A DNA stretch of 64,000 bases from Symbiodinium natans. Its lineage: Eukaryota; Sar; Dinophyceae; Suessiales; Symbiodiniaceae. Below the pieces are notes generated by a model, which was not told where the DNA came from, made no database searches, and saw nothing but the letters and a program-made list of their open reading frames with translations. Location of the stretch: NCBI GenBank assembly GCA_905221605.1, contig CAJNDS010000135.1:152001-216000 (forward strand), written 5' to 3'. Shown piece by piece: positions 63,735-64,000 of this stretch (position 1 is the first letter of the stretch; each line of letters opens with the position of its first letter). A program made the translations under genes and the position numbers.

Positions 63735-63845
63735 ACTACTTTTTGCTTAAGAACCCCCCCAAAAAATATATATAATAATAATAACAATAATAGTATAAAA
63801 TAGTAATCCCTATATTGCCCTTATATGGGGAGGTTTTGAAGCAAA
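63735..63845. mobile_element. family 4 palindrome, right end lost to telomeric repeat
   Basis: AACTACTTTTTGCTTAAGAA … GGTTTTGAAGCAA then CCCTAAACCC. An AT-rich stretch replaces part of the left arm. Confidence 0.8.
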
Positions 63846-63880
63846 CCCTAAACCCTAAAAACCGGTAAAGCACTACGTAG

Positions 63881-63947
63881 GTCTCCTTGCTCGTTTTCCT
63901 CAATGCCATCGTGATTGGTGCGCAGACGGACTACTCAGCTCAGCACG
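63881..63947 (+). CDS. candidate exon: S1-like helix of a voltage-gated ion channel
   Basis: TACGTAG|G then VSLLVFLNAIVIGAQTDYSA, QH, GT donor (GTGGCC) at 63948. The VFLNAIVIG-Q-D pattern resembles the first transmembrane segment of ion-transport (voltage-gated cation channel) domains, a family expanded in dinoflagellates. The gene would continue beyond the right edge. The assignment rests on this one short motif. Confidence 0.45.
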
Positions 63948-64000
63948 GTGGCCAACGTACCTTGACACTTAGGGCTAAGGGTTTAGGGTTGAGAGGGTTT

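Overview
This window looks like nuclear DNA of a dinoflagellate, most likely Symbiodiniaceae-like. That assignment is inference. It rests on plant/alveolate-type telomeric heptamers (TTTAGGG/CCCTAAA), on a recognisable gene cut into very small exons whose introns start mostly with GC and end in AG with a G as the first exon base, and on the absence of long open frames. Non-canonical GC/GA donors and a conserved G after the acceptor AG are known for dinoflagellates. I see no bacterial genes, CRISPR array, rRNA or tRNA that I can support.

The dominant fabric is interstitial telomeric repeat (ITS). Dozens of short arrays occur in both orientations, often every few hundred bases, with degenerate variants between them. 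Into this are set (i) unique islands of about 20-150 bp, many of which read as exons on the + strand; (ii) about ten families of roughly 100-bp imperfect palindromes that look like non-autonomous inverted-repeat elements (MITE/foldback type); (iii) long C/G homopolymers; and (iv) large micro- and minisatellites.

0-18 kb: a Mei2-like RNA-binding protein gene (C-terminal RRM_2 domain). Ten exons of 16-83 nt (3,970-17,629) join in frame across nine introns of about 0.7-2.6 kb that are filled with ITS and palindromes. Eight of the nine introns start GC and one starts GT; all exons start AG|G. Up to four weaker upstream exons and one downstream exon fit the phase. A 312-bp direct repeat, 1,328 bp apart, sits in one intron. 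18.1-20.45 kb: a satellite block of 42-bp, ~61-bp, ~74-bp and 14-bp arrays. 20.5-34.4 kb: scattered candidate exons, many palindromes and an inverted 22-bp minisatellite. 34.4-35.55 kb: a 1.1-kb trinucleotide block. 36-53 kb: the densest run of + strand candidate exons; those at 46.3-47.2 kb chain in phase. 53-64 kb: more candidate exons, ending in a fragment that resembles the S1 helix of a voltage-gated ion channel.

The most striking result is that ITS arrays appear to be inserted DNA. One 42-bp array (six heptamers) lies cleanly inside a palindromic element. Another is flanked by a perfect 16-bp direct repeat. Others split or truncate palindromes. This fits repeated repair of breaks by addition or capture of telomeric DNA, with splicing removing it from transcripts. 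Apart from the Mei2-like gene and the weak ion-channel match, protein identities are not recognised. Other exon calls rest on open frame, composition and splice context only, and several islands are open in more than one frame. Stretches not listed below hold only degenerate telomere-like sequence and unassigned unique DNA.
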